DNA from: Deinococcus sp.
GTDB lineage: Bacteria > Deinococcota > Deinococci > Deinococcales > Deinococcaceae
Assembly (NCBI RefSeq): GCF_018260555.1
Contig: NZ_JAGLBB010000065.1
Location: 1 to 15,446 of the forward strand
DNA length: 15,446 nt
Direction: 5' to 3'
In this document: positions 1-10,955 of the stretch, in pieces
Layout of the letters: each line of letters begins with the position of its first letter
Position numbering within the stretch: the first letter of the stretch is position 1
Position numbers and translations under genes: made by a program
Notes under the pieces: generated by a model
Told to the model about the DNA's origin: nothing
The model's database searches: none
The model's input: the letters and a program-made list of their open reading frames with translations, nothing else

Positions 1-46
1 CCATTCCCGCTCCAACGTACTTTCCTTCTGCTCCGCGCTCCGCGCG

Positions 47-65
47 GTTTATCTACAAGATAAAC
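47..65. other. Perfect 8-bp hairpin next to repeat copy 1
   Basis: GTTTATCT (47-54) and AGATAAAC (58-65) are perfect inverted arms around a 3-nt ACA loop. There is no T-run after either arm, so it is a poor rho-independent terminator. It sits where the left end of repeat copy 1 should be, and its right arm overlaps the degenerate repeat terminus. Positions 1-46 show nothing I can name. Confidence 0.5.
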
Positions 66-226
66 GCAGTGTACTTAATTCGGTGCGGTTCCAGTTGAGC
101 CCAAGCGGATGCGGGTAGAGAGAACACGAGCGGATGCGGGTAGGAATAGCATATGGGTTTCGCGGTCTGGAGCCGCGGGCGGTGCTCTTCCAACTGTGGC
201 GCAATGGAGCGGCAGTCCGTATCAGG
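60..226 (+). repeat. Dispersed structured repeat, copy 1 (long form with internal 25-bp duplication)
   Basis: This copy shares with those at 12046 and 12369 the blocks TTCGG-TGC-GGTT, AGCGGATGCG, a GCGG-N7-CCGC hairpin, GGCGGTGC, ACTGTGGCGCA and the right end AGTCCGTAT. Its right terminus CCGTATCAGG (217-226) is the exact reverse complement of the left terminus CCTGATACGG of copies 2 and 4, which defines a 10-bp terminal inverted repeat. AGCGGATGCGGGTAG occurs at 104-118 and again at 129-143, a 25-bp-period tandem duplication that explains the extra length. The left end is degenerate, so the start is approximate. The copy ends 21 bp short of the uvrB stop codon. Confidence 0.75.
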
Positions 227-247
227 TGCCCGGAATCCAGGGTGGGC

Positions 248-2263
<2,016 letters not shown>

Positions 2264-2330
2264 GAGACCTCCGGGATGGGGGTGGGGGAGAGGGCAGGCG
2301 ACGGGCAGGGCCCGAACGAATCGGCTTATG

Positions 2331-2347
2331 TTACGCCCCGTACGTAA
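2331..2347 (-). promoter_or_regulatory. RDRM-like palindrome upstream of uvrB
   Basis: The 17-bp sequence TTACGCCCCGTACGTAA has perfect 5-bp arms (TTACG...CGTAA). If read as 6-bp arms (TTACGC/ACGTAA) there is one mismatch. In Deinococcus, 17-bp palindromes of the TTAYGT-N5-ACRTAA kind (RDRM) are bound by the repressor DdrO and relieved when the protease IrrE/PprI cleaves it after radiation or drying. As I recall, uvrB belongs to that regulon in D. radiodurans. The site lies 68 bp before the uvrB start. TAACAT (2333-2328) or CATAAG (2330-2325) on the minus strand is a possible overlapping -10 box. The assignment to DdrO is inference. Confidence 0.65.
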
Positions 2348-2373
2348 ACGGATGGTAAGCACGGATGGTAAGC
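2348..2373. repeat. Perfect tandem 13-bp direct repeat abutting the RDRM-like site
   Basis: ACGGATGGTAAGC occurs twice head to tail at 2348-2360 and 2361-2373 with no mismatch, starting on the base after the palindrome. On the minus strand each unit carries TTACCA, so the duplication copies a -35-like hexamer in front of uvrB; spacing to the TAACAT candidate -10 would be 19 nt for the nearer copy. It may be a doubled promoter or activator element, or a recent slippage duplication. The rest of the gap (2374-2512) shows nothing I can support. Confidence 0.8.
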
Positions 2374-2512
2374 GAGCTGGCTGAAGGAACCCTTGACCGG
2401 CTACTCCATACACTGCCCGTCCTGCGTTCCCGCCGCGCCTGCTCGCCGGGCGGCGCCGCTGTCCGGGTCCCACCCCCTTTTGCGGGTGTTACCAATCTGT
2501 CCACCGTCCGTA

Positions 2513-3439
2513 TTACGTCCTGCTGCCCTCTTTTCCAGTGCCGCCGGTCGGCCCTGCGCGCAGCACCTCGTCGGCCACCGTCAGGAAGGCCCGCACGACC
2601 GGGCTGGCGCCGTCGCCGCGCCGCCACACGGCGACGATCTCGACGGTGGGGGCGCCCTCGACGGGGCGGTACACCACGCCGGGCAGCGAGAGGCGGCTGA
2701 AGAACTCGATGGGCAGGAACACGCCCACGCCCGCCGCGACGAGCGAGAGCAGCGTGGGAATCTCGATGGCTTCCTGCACCACGTGCGGCGTGAAGCCGGA
2801 AGCGGCGCACCAGCGCATGACCTGATCGAAGTACGTGGCGCGCAGTTGCCGGGGGAAGAACACGAAGGGCTCGCCGCTCAGGTCGGTGATCCTCAGGCGG
2901 CGTTTGCGGGCCAGGGGGTGCTCGGCGGGCAGGGCCGCGACCAGGGGTTGACGCCACAGCGCCCGCGAGTCCAGGGTGGGGTCACGCACCGGGAGCAGCA
3001 TCAGGCCGATGTCGAGCTGCCCGCCGCGCAGTCCGGCTTCCTGTTCCTGGGCGGTCAGTTCGCGCAGGTCCACGCTGACGTTCGGGTACAGGTCCCGGAA
3101 GCGGCGCACGATTTCCGGCAGGCCCCCGAAGGCCAGCCCGCTGACAAAGCCCACGGTCAGGCGGCCCACCTCGCCCCGCGCGGCCCGGCGGGCGCGTTCC
3201 ACGGTCTGCGCGGCCAGGAGGAGCGTGGCGCGCGCGCCAGTCAGGAATTCCTGCCCGGCGGGAGTGAGCTGCACGCGGCGGGTGGTGCGCAGCACGAGCG
3301 GCACGCCGATTTCTTCTTCCAGGTTGCGGATGGAGTTGCTCAGGGCCTGCTGGACCACGAACACGCGCTCGGCGGCCCGCCCGAAGTGTTCCTCCTCGGC
3401 CAGGGCCACGAAGTGCCGCAGGTGACGCAGTTCGATCAT
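2513..3439 (-). CDS. LysR-family transcriptional regulator
   Basis: This is a 308-residue DNA-binding regulator of the usual LysR length. The N-terminal winged helix-turn-helix spans about residues 1-60, starting IELRHLRHFVALAEEEHFGRA and followed by QALSNSIRNLEEEIGVPL and the RTTRRVQLTPAG wing. A linker helix to about 90 leads into a periplasmic-binding-protein-like effector domain at about 93-293. The start at 3439 is placed where the family N-terminus begins. No convincing ribosome site precedes it, and the open frame extends upstream to 3514 without family similarity. It is divergent from aceE, with 145 bp between the start codons, an arrangement in which LysR proteins often control both genes. 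The effector cannot be told from sequence. The C-terminal tail (about 295-308) is Gly/Thr-rich and probably disordered. Confidence 0.93.
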   Translation of the reverse strand: MIELRHLRHFVALAEEEHFGRAAERVFVVQQALSNSIRNLEEEIGVPLVLRTTRRVQLTPAGQEFLTGARATLLLAAQTVERARRAARGEVGRLTVGFVSGLAFGGLPEIVRRFRDLYPNVSVDLRELTAQEQEAGLRGGQLDIGLMLLPVRDPTLDSRALWRQPLVAALPAEHPLARKRRLRITDLSGEPFVFFPRQLRATYFDQVMRWCAASGFTPHVVQEAIEIPTLLSLVAAGVGVFLPIEFFSRLSLPGVVYRPVEGAPTVEIVAVWRRGDGASPVVRAFLTVADEVLRAGPTGGTGKEGSRT

Positions 3440-3511
3440 GGGCTGCGTGGGGTCATGCGGACGGTCGTGTGCGGGGCTGGGGCATTGCGCTCCAGGGTAA
3501 CGCCCGGAACC

Positions 3512-3554
3512 CACCAGTGCCAGTGGTGAATCCTGTGAGAATTCCCTGTTGGAA
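3512..3554. promoter_or_regulatory. Candidate LysR-type operator region between the LysR gene and aceE
   Basis: There are two dyads. CACCA-N7-TGGTG lies at 3512-3528, and TTCC-N5-GGAA lies at 3542-3554 and fits the T-N11-A form typical of LysR sites (T3542, A3554). Their centres are 28 bp apart, and the second overlaps the proposed aceE -35 hexamer. This resembles the recognition-site plus activation-site layout of LysR-regulated promoters. Binding by the neighbouring regulator is inference. No good -10 for the LysR gene itself could be seen. Confidence 0.35.
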
Positions 3555-3578
3555 GTGTGGAAGGGCGCGCTCTAGACT
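3549..3578 (+). promoter_or_regulatory. aceE promoter, leaderless type
   Basis: TTGGAA (3549-3554) is separated by 18 nt from TAGACT (3573-3578), which fits the TANNNT -10 pattern. Only 6 nt (GCTGGC) lie between the -10 box and the aceE ATG at 3585, so transcription would begin at or next to the start codon. No Shine-Dalgarno sequence precedes the ATG, consistent with a leaderless mRNA, a form known to be common in Deinococcus. Confidence 0.65.
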
Positions 3579-3584
3579 GCTGGC

Positions 3585-6311
3585 ATGACCTCATCTCCTC
3601 CGAACAGACCGCCCCGCACCGGCATGAGCGCGCAGGACCGCGAGAAGCTGAACTCCGTGGAGACGCAGGAGTGGATTGACTCGCTGGCCTATGTGTTCGC
3701 GGACGCCGGTGACAACCGCGCGGCGGAACTGCTCGAGGAACTCGACCACTACGCGTACTTTCACGGCGCGCCCATCACGTTCAAGCAGAACACCCCGTAC
3801 ATCAACACCATCGACGCCGACGCGCAGCCCGAGTACCCGGGCGACCCGGACCTCGAACGCCGGATCCGCAACATCATCCGCTGGAACGCCGTGGTCATGG
3901 TCATCAAGGCCAACAAGAAGAGTGACGGCATCGGCGGGCACCTCTCGACGTACGCCAGTGCCGCCGAGCTGCTGGAGGTGGGGTTCAACCACTTCTTCCG
4001 TGGACACGGCGCCGGGCAGGACCGCGACCTGATCTTCTACCAGGGGCACGCCAGCCCCGGCGTGTACGCCCGCTCCTTCCTGGAAGGCCGCTTCGACGAG
4101 GCCCGCATGAACCGCTTCCGCCGCGAGTTGCAGCCCGACGGCGCGGGCCTGAGCAGCTACCCGCACCCGTGGCTGATGCCCGACTACTGGGAATTCCCGA
4201 CCGTTAGCATGGGCCTGGGCCCCATGCAGGCCATCTACCAGGCGCGGTTCATCAAGTACCTGGAGAACCGCGAACTGAAACCCAGGGGCGACGCGAAGGT
4301 CTGGGCGTTCCTGGGTGACGGCGAGATGGACGAGCCGCAGAGCATCGGCGCGATCCGCTTTGCCGCGTACGAGAACCTGGATAACCTGATCTTCGTCCTG
4401 AACGCCAACCTCCAGCGCCTCGACGGGCCGGTGCGGGCGAACAGTAAGGTCATCCAGGAGTTCGAGGCGCTGTTCCGTGGCGCGGGCTGGAACGTCATCA
4501 AGGTCATCTGGGACAGCAAGTGGGACGAACTGCTGCAAAAGGACTACAACGGCACCATCGTCAAGCGCTTTGAACTGCTCGTAGACGGCGAGTCGCAGCG
4601 CTACGCGGCCTTCGGTGGCAAGGAACTGCGCGAGAAGTTCTTCAACACCCCGGAACTCAAGGCCCTGATCGACGGCTGGAGCGACGCCGAACTGGAACTC
4701 CTGAACCGCGGCGGGCACGACATTCACAAGATCTACGCCGCGTACGCCTCGGCCGTGAAGCACCGGGGCAGCCCGACCATCATCATTCCGCGCACCATCA
4801 AAGGCTACGGCCTGGGCGAGAGCGCCCAGGCGCGCAACGTGGCGCACCAGGTGAAGAAGCTGGACTTCAGCACCCTGAAAAACCTGCGCGACCTGCTGGA
4901 ACTCCCCCTGACCGACGAGCAGGTCGAGCATATGGAGTACTACCACCCCGGCCCGGACAGCCCGGAAGTGAAGTACGCGCTGGACAGGCGCGCCGCGCTC
5001 GGCGGCCCGATCCCCGCCCGCCGGGTCGAGTACCCGCACCCCACCATCCCCAACGGCGAGTTCTACGAGGAATTCGCCAAGGGCAGCGGCGAGCGGCAGG
5101 TCAGCACCACCATGGCCGCCGTGCAGATCATCAGCAAACTGCTGCGCGACAAGGAAATCGGCCGGTTCGTGGTGCCTATCGTGCCCGACGAGGCCCGCAC
5201 CTTCGGCATGGACGCCCTGGTGCCCCGCATCGGCATCTACAGCCCGCGCGGCCAGACGTACACGCCCGTCGATTCCGGCAGCCTCATGGCCTACAAGGAA
5301 AGCGTAAACGGCCAGATGCTCGAAGAGGGCATCACCGAGGACGGCGCGATGGCCTCCTGGATCGCCGCCGGGACCTCGTACGCCAACCACGGCGTGCCGA
5401 CCATTCCCTTTTTCGTGCTGTACTCCATGTTCGGCATGCAGCGCGTCGGTGACCTCGTGTGGGCCGCCGCCGACCAGCGCGCGCGCGGCTTCATCCTGGG
5501 CGCCACCGCCGGGCGCACCACCCTGGCCGGTGAGGGCCTGCAGCACCAGGACGGCAACAGCCACCTGCAGGCGTACGTCGTTCCAAACCTCAAGACCTAC
5601 GACCCGGCCTTCGCGTACGAACTGGCCGTGATCATCGAGAGCGGCATTCAGCGCATGTACGCCCAGGGCATCGACGAGTTCTACTACATCACGGTGGACA
5701 ACGAGAACGAAGTGCAGCCTGCCATGCCTGCTGATGGTCGCAGCCACGAGGAAATCCGCGAGGGCATCGTGCGCGGCATGTACCGCTACCAGAAGAGCGC
5801 CAGCAAGGCCAAACTCAGGGCGCAGATCCTCGCCAGCGGCCCCGCCATGGGCGCCGCGCAGGAGGCCGTGAAGGCGCTCGAAGCCTACGGTGTCGCCGCC
5901 GACCTGTGGAGCGTGACCAGTTACAAGGAGCTTCACCAGGACGCCCTGCTCGCCCAGCGTCACAACATGCTGCACCCCACCGCCGAACCCCGCGTGCCCT
6001 ACGTGGCCCAGCAGCTCAGCCGGGAGAACGCCCCGGGCGTCCTGATCTCGGTGAGCGACTACATGAAACTCGGCGCGGACGGCCTGAACGGTCACCTGGA
6101 CCGGAAACTCTGGACGCTCGGCACCGACGGTTTCGGCCGCAGCGAGGCCCGTGAGGAACTCCGCGACTTCTTCGAGGTGGACACCAAACACGTGGTCCTG
6201 GCGACCCTGTACGCCCTTCAGCGCGACGGCAAGATCAAGGGCGACGTGGTAGCCAAAGCGATTGCCGACCTGGGCATCGACCCGGACAGGGACGCCCCCG
6301 TCCTGCGTTAA
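3585..6311 (+). CDS. aceE: Pyruvate dehydrogenase E1 component (homodimeric AceE type)
   Basis: AceE is the thiamine-diphosphate enzyme that decarboxylates pyruvate and reductively acetylates the lipoyl groups of E2, feeding acetyl-CoA to the citrate cycle. The product is 908 residues against about 887 in E. coli. Visible signatures are FYQGHASPGVYARSFLEGR at 151-169, the ThDP/Mg motif GDGEMDEPQS starting at 244, and NANLQRLDGPV at 273-283 (E. coli has NCNLQRLDGPV, so the Cys is Ala here). The length and lack of a split identify the homodimeric class, not the alpha/beta class. The start at 3585 is supported by the leaderless promoter; Met14 at 3624 is an alternative with no ribosome site. aceF follows after 87 nt in the same direction, so the two probably form one transcription unit. 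Confidence 0.97.
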   Translation: MTSSPPNRPPRTGMSAQDREKLNSVETQEWIDSLAYVFADAGDNRAAELLEELDHYAYFHGAPITFKQNTPYINTIDADAQPEYPGDPDLERRIRNIIRWNAVVMVIKANKKSDGIGGHLSTYASAAELLEVGFNHFFRGHGAGQDRDLIFYQGHASPGVYARSFLEGRFDEARMNRFRRELQPDGAGLSSYPHPWLMPDYWEFPTVSMGLGPMQAIYQARFIKYLENRELKPRGDAKVWAFLGDGEMDEPQSIGAIRFAAYENLDNLIFVLNANLQRLDGPVRANSKVIQEFEALFRGAGWNVIKVIWDSKWDELLQKDYNGTIVKRFELLVDGESQRYAAFGGKELREKFFNTPELKALIDGWSDAELELLNRGGHDIHKIYAAYASAVKHRGSPTIIIPRTIKGYGLGESAQARNVAHQVKKLDFSTLKNLRDLLELPLTDEQVEHMEYYHPGPDSPEVKYALDRRAALGGPIPARRVEYPHPTIPNGEFYEEFAKGSGERQVSTTMAAVQIISKLLRDKEIGRFVVPIVPDEARTFGMDALVPRIGIYSPRGQTYTPVDSGSLMAYKESVNGQMLEEGITEDGAMASWIAAGTSYANHGVPTIPFFVLYSMFGMQRVGDLVWAAADQRARGFILGATAGRTTLAGEGLQHQDGNSHLQAYVVPNLKTYDPAFAYELAVIIESGIQRMYAQGIDEFYYITVDNENEVQPAMPADGRSHEEIREGIVRGMYRYQKSASKAKLRAQILASGPAMGAAQEAVKALEAYGVAADLWSVTSYKELHQDALLAQRHNMLHPTAEPRVPYVAQQLSRENAPGVLISVSDYMKLGADGLNGHLDRKLWTLGTDGFGRSEAREELRDFFEVDTKHVVLATLYALQRDGKIKGDVVAKAIADLGIDPDRDAPVLR

Positions 6312-6320
6312 AGCTTCAAA

Positions 6321-6354
6321 ATTGACGGTTGATGGACCCACGCTAACCGTCAAT
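6321..6354 (+). other. Intercistronic hairpin between aceE and aceF
   Basis: ATTGACGGTT (6321-6330) and AACCGTCAAT (6345-6354) pair over 10 bp without mismatch around a 14-nt loop. It starts 10 bases after the aceE stop codon and ends 44 bases before the aceF ATG. No T-run follows, so it is not a standard terminator. It could be an RNA stability or processing element setting the AceE:AceF ratio, or a protein-binding dyad. The sequence does not decide between these. Confidence 0.75.
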
Positions 6355-6398
6355 CCCGCACTTCTCACCCTTACCATCTCTCTCAAGGAGAACCAATC

Positions 6399-8243
<1,845 letters not shown>

Positions 8244-8281
8244 ACGCAGGCCGATGGCAGAACGCTGAAGGTGAGAGAAAA

Positions 8282-8306
8282 GACCCCCGTCGGCGTGGCG
8301 GGGGTT
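8282..8306 (+). terminator. Probable terminator after aceF
   Basis: ACCCCCG (8283-8289) pairs perfectly with CGGGGGT (8299-8305) around a 9-nt loop, extended by a G.T pair. It lies 40 bp after the aceF stop. The T-run afterwards is weak (TT, later TTT), so termination strength is uncertain. It is followed at once by repeat copy 2. Confidence 0.55.
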
Positions 8307-8320
8307 GCGCCGTTTACCCG

Positions 8321-8423
8321 CCTGATACGGATTCCGATTGATTCGCTGCAGTCCCGAGTCAATTCGAGCGGATGCGAGTGGGAATAATATAAGGATGCCG
8401 CGGTGTGGAGCCGCAGTCCGCGT
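8321..8423 (+). repeat. Dispersed structured repeat, copy 2 (internally deleted)
   Basis: The left terminus is CCTGATACGG (8321-8330), followed by the hairpin TTGATTCG / CGAGTCAA, then GAGCGGATGCGAGT and the GCGG-N7-CCGC hairpin, and finally AGTCCG at the right end. About 36 bp present in copies 4 and 5 (GGCGGTGCCTTCC... to the last GTGGAG) is missing. The right end is degenerate and runs into the stop codon (TTA, 8423-8425) of the small minus-strand gene. Confidence 0.8.
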
Positions 8424-8593
8424 TACTTGCCGTGCCGGGTCAGGCGGTACAGGGTGACGCCGTTGGTGATCAACAGCAGGGCGCTCAGGCCCGCCATGGG
8501 CCACTCTTGCCGCGTGCTGAAGCGAATGGCAAGGATGCCCCAGCCGCACATGAGTGTGACGACCAGCCAGATGCGCCACGCGGGCGCGTTCAC
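8423..8593 (-). CDS. Small two-helix membrane protein, unknown function
   Basis: I do not recognise this 56-residue protein. It begins with GTG at 8593, with GAGG 8 nt upstream on the minus strand, and ends at TAA (8425-8423). Two hydrophobic segments are visible at about 7-23 (RIWLVVTLMCGWGILAI) and 32-48 (PMAGLSALLLITNGVTL), joined by a short charged turn (RFSTRQEW) and followed by a basic tail YRLTRHGK. This pattern predicts a helical hairpin in the inner membrane with the basic tail in the cytoplasm. It starts 69 bp after the stop of the S8 protease gene on the same strand and may be co-transcribed with it. A gene finder that needs ATG or a longer ORF would miss it. The ribosome site and membrane pattern are the only evidence that it is real. 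Confidence 0.6.
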   Translation of the reverse strand: MNAPAWRIWLVVTLMCGWGILAIRFSTRQEWPMAGLSALLLITNGVTLYRLTRHGK

Positions 8594-8662
8594 TGTTTGA
8601 ACCTCATGCGCTCAGGGTAACGGGTGAGGTGGGGGCCGCGCGTCCCGCTGGTCCCGGCGCGC

Positions 8663-9928
8663 TTACTTGCCGAGGCTGCTGGACAGCGCGCTGTTCAGGG
8701 CGGCCTCGGCGTTCAGGGTGCCGGCGCCGCAACTGCGGGCGGGTTGCGGGTCGCAGTGACCGCCGGGGAAGGGCGCGGCGGTGCCCGTCAGCAGGCGGCG
8801 CAGCGAGGCGGACGTCAGGTTGGGGCGCAGGCCCAGCAGCAGGCTGGCGACACCCGTCACGTGCGGCGCAGCGAGGCTGGTGCCGTTCGACTCGCGCACG
8901 CCGCCCGCGCCGCTGACGCTGCTGACGGTCACGCCGTGCCCGGGCTCCCCGCCGGGCGCGGCGAGGGCCACGCTGCGGCCCCAGTTGGCGTACGCGGGCC
9001 GCGTGCCCTGCGCGGTGACGCTGGTGACGGTCAGGACGCTGCGGCACCCGGCAGGCGAGTACCCCCCGGCGTCCGCGCCGTCGTTCGCGGCCCCGGCGAT
9101 CACCAGTGCGCCGCGCGCCGTGACGGCGTCCACGGCGGCCTGCACGCGCGGGTCACAGCGGGTCAGGGGAACGAAATCCGCGAACAGACTGAGGTTCAGC
9201 AGCCGCGCCGGGTTCGGGTTGCTGGGCGTGCCCGGCACGGTCAGTCCCGCCGCCCACTTCAGGCCGTCCACGAGGTCCGGCACGTCAATCTGCCCGTCCG
9301 TTCCGGCCACGCGTACGTGCACGATACGGGCGCGTGGGTTCAGGCCCGCCATGCCGCGTCCGTCGTGCGCGGCGGCGATGATGTTCGCCACGACCTCTCC
9401 GTGGGAGGCGTACGGGCCGACACCGCTGCCGTCGGCGTCCCGGCCGTCGCCATCCCCGGCGCGGGCGGGATCGCTCACGAAGTCGTAGCCGTTCACGGCG
9501 CGGCCCGCGAGTTCCGTGCTGCTCACGAAGCCCGTGTCCAGCACGGCGACCGTCACGGGACGCACCGATTGCACGCCGCTCAGCGCCCACGCCTGCGGCG
9601 CGCGGATGACCGGCAGCGTCCACTGCCGCGAGTACAGAGGATCAGTGGGCAGACTGCCGACCGGGCTGGCCACTGGTCCGGAAACTGGGCCCGCGCTTGG
9701 GATGGGAATCAGGGCCGGTCCCGGAGGCTGTGTGGGCGCACCCACCGGCAGAATTTCCGGCAGGGCGTCCACGGGCGGCCGCGCCGGGATGGTCAGGGCG
9801 GCGGTGGGTAGGGAGGCGCTAGTTAGGGTGGCGGAGGTCAGCGCGCCGCTGGTCAGGGCGCTGGCGGGCAGGGTGCCCAGCAGCAGCGTGAGCCCCAGGC
9901 GGGACAGGGCAGTGGGAGCAGGGCGCAT
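8663..9928 (-). CDS. Secreted subtilisin-like serine protease (peptidase family S8)
   Basis: This is a predicted exported endopeptidase of 421 residues. An N-terminal signal peptide is visible (MRPAPTALSR, then LGLTLLLGTLPASA; cleavage probably near residue 24). A low-complexity Ala/Ser/Thr and then Pro-rich stretch (about 25-95) follows, likely a propeptide or spacer. The catalytic domain spans about 100-415: Asp131 in VAVLDTG, His176 in SHGEVVANII, oxyanion Asn282 in AGAANDG, and Ser351 in NGTSLAAPHVTG. Four cysteines (258, 295, 392, 400) could form two disulfides, as expected outside the cytoplasm. The start at 9928 is chosen because it gives a proper signal peptide and has GACACT 6 nt upstream; the open frame extends to 10000. 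The small membrane gene follows on the same strand. The SDR gene is divergent. The substrate is unknown. Confidence 0.93.
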   Translation of the reverse strand: MRPAPTALSRLGLTLLLGTLPASALTSGALTSATLTSASLPTAALTIPARPPVDALPEILPVGAPTQPPGPALIPIPSAGPVSGPVASPVGSLPTDPLYSRQWTLPVIRAPQAWALSGVQSVRPVTVAVLDTGFVSSTELAGRAVNGYDFVSDPARAGDGDGRDADGSGVGPYASHGEVVANIIAAAHDGRGMAGLNPRARIVHVRVAGTDGQIDVPDLVDGLKWAAGLTVPGTPSNPNPARLLNLSLFADFVPLTRCDPRVQAAVDAVTARGALVIAGAANDGADAGGYSPAGCRSVLTVTSVTAQGTRPAYANWGRSVALAAPGGEPGHGVTVSSVSGAGGVRESNGTSLAAPHVTGVASLLLGLRPNLTSASLRRLLTGTAAPFPGGHCDPQPARSCGAGTLNAEAALNSALSSSLGK

Positions 9929-9934
9929 CTGCCC

Positions 9935-9940
9935 AGTGTC
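9935..9940 (-). promoter_or_regulatory. Candidate -10 box of the S8 protease gene, leaderless type
   Basis: On the minus strand GACACT is followed by GGGCAG and then ATG (9928). The 6-nt spacing equals that of aceE (TAGACT) and of the APP1-type gene (TACACT-GGGCGG-GTG). The first base departs from TANNNT, and the -35 position (AGCTGC at 17 nt) is poor, so the call is tentative. Confidence 0.35.
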
Positions 9941-9972
9941 GGGCGCGCGCCTGACTCGCAGCTGAGCGCCGC

Positions 9973-10001
9973 TTGGGGATACCATCACCTCATGACACAA
10001 T
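9973..10001 (+). promoter_or_regulatory. Possible promoter of the SDR gene
   Basis: TTGGGG (9973-9978) and CACAAT (9996-10001) are 17 nt apart, about 52 nt before the SDR start codon. Both hexamers are imperfect. Nothing else stands out in the 125-bp divergent gap. Confidence 0.3.
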
Positions 10002-10053
10002 TTTGCAGGGCACGCCCCGGCCGGTCAGGGCGCCGCACGCCGCAGGCCGCGTC

Positions 10054-10839
10054 ATGACCGCCCCCACCCCCCCGTGGAACACGTCGCGCCCCGTGGTGGT
10101 TCTGACCGGCGCGTCCAGCGGCATCGGTCTGGCCACCGCCACGGAACTCGCCGCGCTGGGCTACGCGCTGGTACTTGCTGCGCGCCGTGAGGATCAGCTG
10201 GGAGCCCTGGCCCGCCGCCTCGACCCGTCCGGGCACCGCGTGATCGCCGTGCCCACCGACGTGACCAGCCCCGACTCGCGCCGCGCCCTGATCGCCGCCG
10301 CGCACGCGCACTTCGGGCGGATCGACGTGCTGATCAACAACGCGGGCGTCACCGTCGAGCGGGGCTGGTGGTGGGACGACCCGGACCCGCTGCGCGTCCT
10401 GCGCGTGAACCTCGACGCGCCTATCGAACTGATCCGACTGGTCCTGCCCGAGATGCGCGGGCGGGGCAGCGGCCACATCGTGAACATCGGCTCTGTGGCC
10501 GGGCAGGCCGCCACGAACGGCCTGTACTCCGCGAGCAAGTTCGGCATTCGCGGCTTCAGCCTCGGTCTGCGCCGCGAACTGCTGGGCAGCGGCGTGAACG
10601 TCAGTCTCGTCTCGCCGGGCTTCGTGAAGAGTGAGATGACCGCCCGCGCCCGCCTTCCCATGCCCGGCCCGGACATCGTGGCCCGCGCCGTCGCGTCGGT
10701 GCTGCTCCGCCCCCGCCGCGAGGTGCTCGTGCCGCGCGTGTACCACCTGTTCGCGTGGCTCGACCGCCGCCTTCCGGCCCTGGGTGACCGCCTGGTGCGC
10801 CGGCTGATCGTGCGGCGATACGACCACAGCGGGCAGTAA
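10054..10839 (+). CDS. Short-chain dehydrogenase/reductase (SDR), probably NADP(H)-dependent
   Basis: A 261-residue classical SDR, the usual length. It has a Rossmann fold with the cofactor motif TGASSGIG at 18-25, NNAG at 95-98, Asn119, Ser147 in IGSVAG, and the catalytic Tyr158-x3-Lys162 (YSASK). The segment after the second strand reads LAARRED, with Arg in place of the Asp that selects NAD, which favours NADP. The C-terminal part (about 215-258) is Arg- and Leu-rich with VYHLFAWLDRRLP, which could contact a membrane as in some lipid-acting SDRs; that is speculation. The start at 10054 places the glycine motif at the normal distance. The upstream ribosome site is weak. It precedes the APP1-type gene by 116 bp, and the stop codon TAA touches repeat copy 3. 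The substrate cannot be named. Confidence 0.93.
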   Translation: MTAPTPPWNTSRPVVVLTGASSGIGLATATELAALGYALVLAARREDQLGALARRLDPSGHRVIAVPTDVTSPDSRRALIAAAHAHFGRIDVLINNAGVTVERGWWWDDPDPLRVLRVNLDAPIELIRLVLPEMRGRGSGHIVNIGSVAGQAATNGLYSASKFGIRGFSLGLRRELLGSGVNVSLVSPGFVKSEMTARARLPMPGPDIVARAVASVLLRPRREVLVPRVYHLFAWLDRRLPALGDRLVRRLIVRRYDHSGQ

Positions 10840-10889
10840 TACGGATTCCGATTGATTCGGTGCCGTTCCGAATCAACCACAGTCCGTTT
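10839..10889 (+). repeat. Dispersed structured repeat, copy 3 (51-bp short form)
   Basis: ATACGGATTCCG opens the copy and overlaps the last base of the SDR stop codon. TTGATTCGG / CCGAATCAA then form a perfect 9-bp hairpin with loop TGCCGTT, and the copy closes with AGTCCGTTT. The outer ACGGA and TCCGT also pair. It is the left module of the long form joined directly to a right terminus, with the same 51-bp length as copy 6. Confidence 0.8.
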
Positions 10890-10917
10890 CATGACATCCT
10901 GGCGGGGACGCGCGGGC

Positions 10918-10949
10918 TTGCCGCAGGGAACGGCCGCGCCCGCTACACT
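10918..10949 (+). promoter_or_regulatory. Promoter of the APP1-type gene, leaderless type
   Basis: TACACT (10944-10949) lies exactly 6 nt (GGGCGG) before the GTG at 10956, giving a leaderless transcript. TTGCCG (10918-10923) is a possible -35 but the 20-nt spacing is long. No Shine-Dalgarno sequence is evident. Confidence 0.5.
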
Positions 10950-10955
10950 GGGCGG

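Noticed and set aside
2264..2473. N-terminal extension of UvrB by 70 residues
   Set aside because: The extension lacks family similarity and would read through the RDRM-like site. A GGAGG site sits 5 nt before the ATG at 2263.
2471..2488. Possible terminator hairpin CACCC / GGGTG after the LysR gene
   Set aside because: The stem is only 5 bp and no T-run follows on the minus strand.
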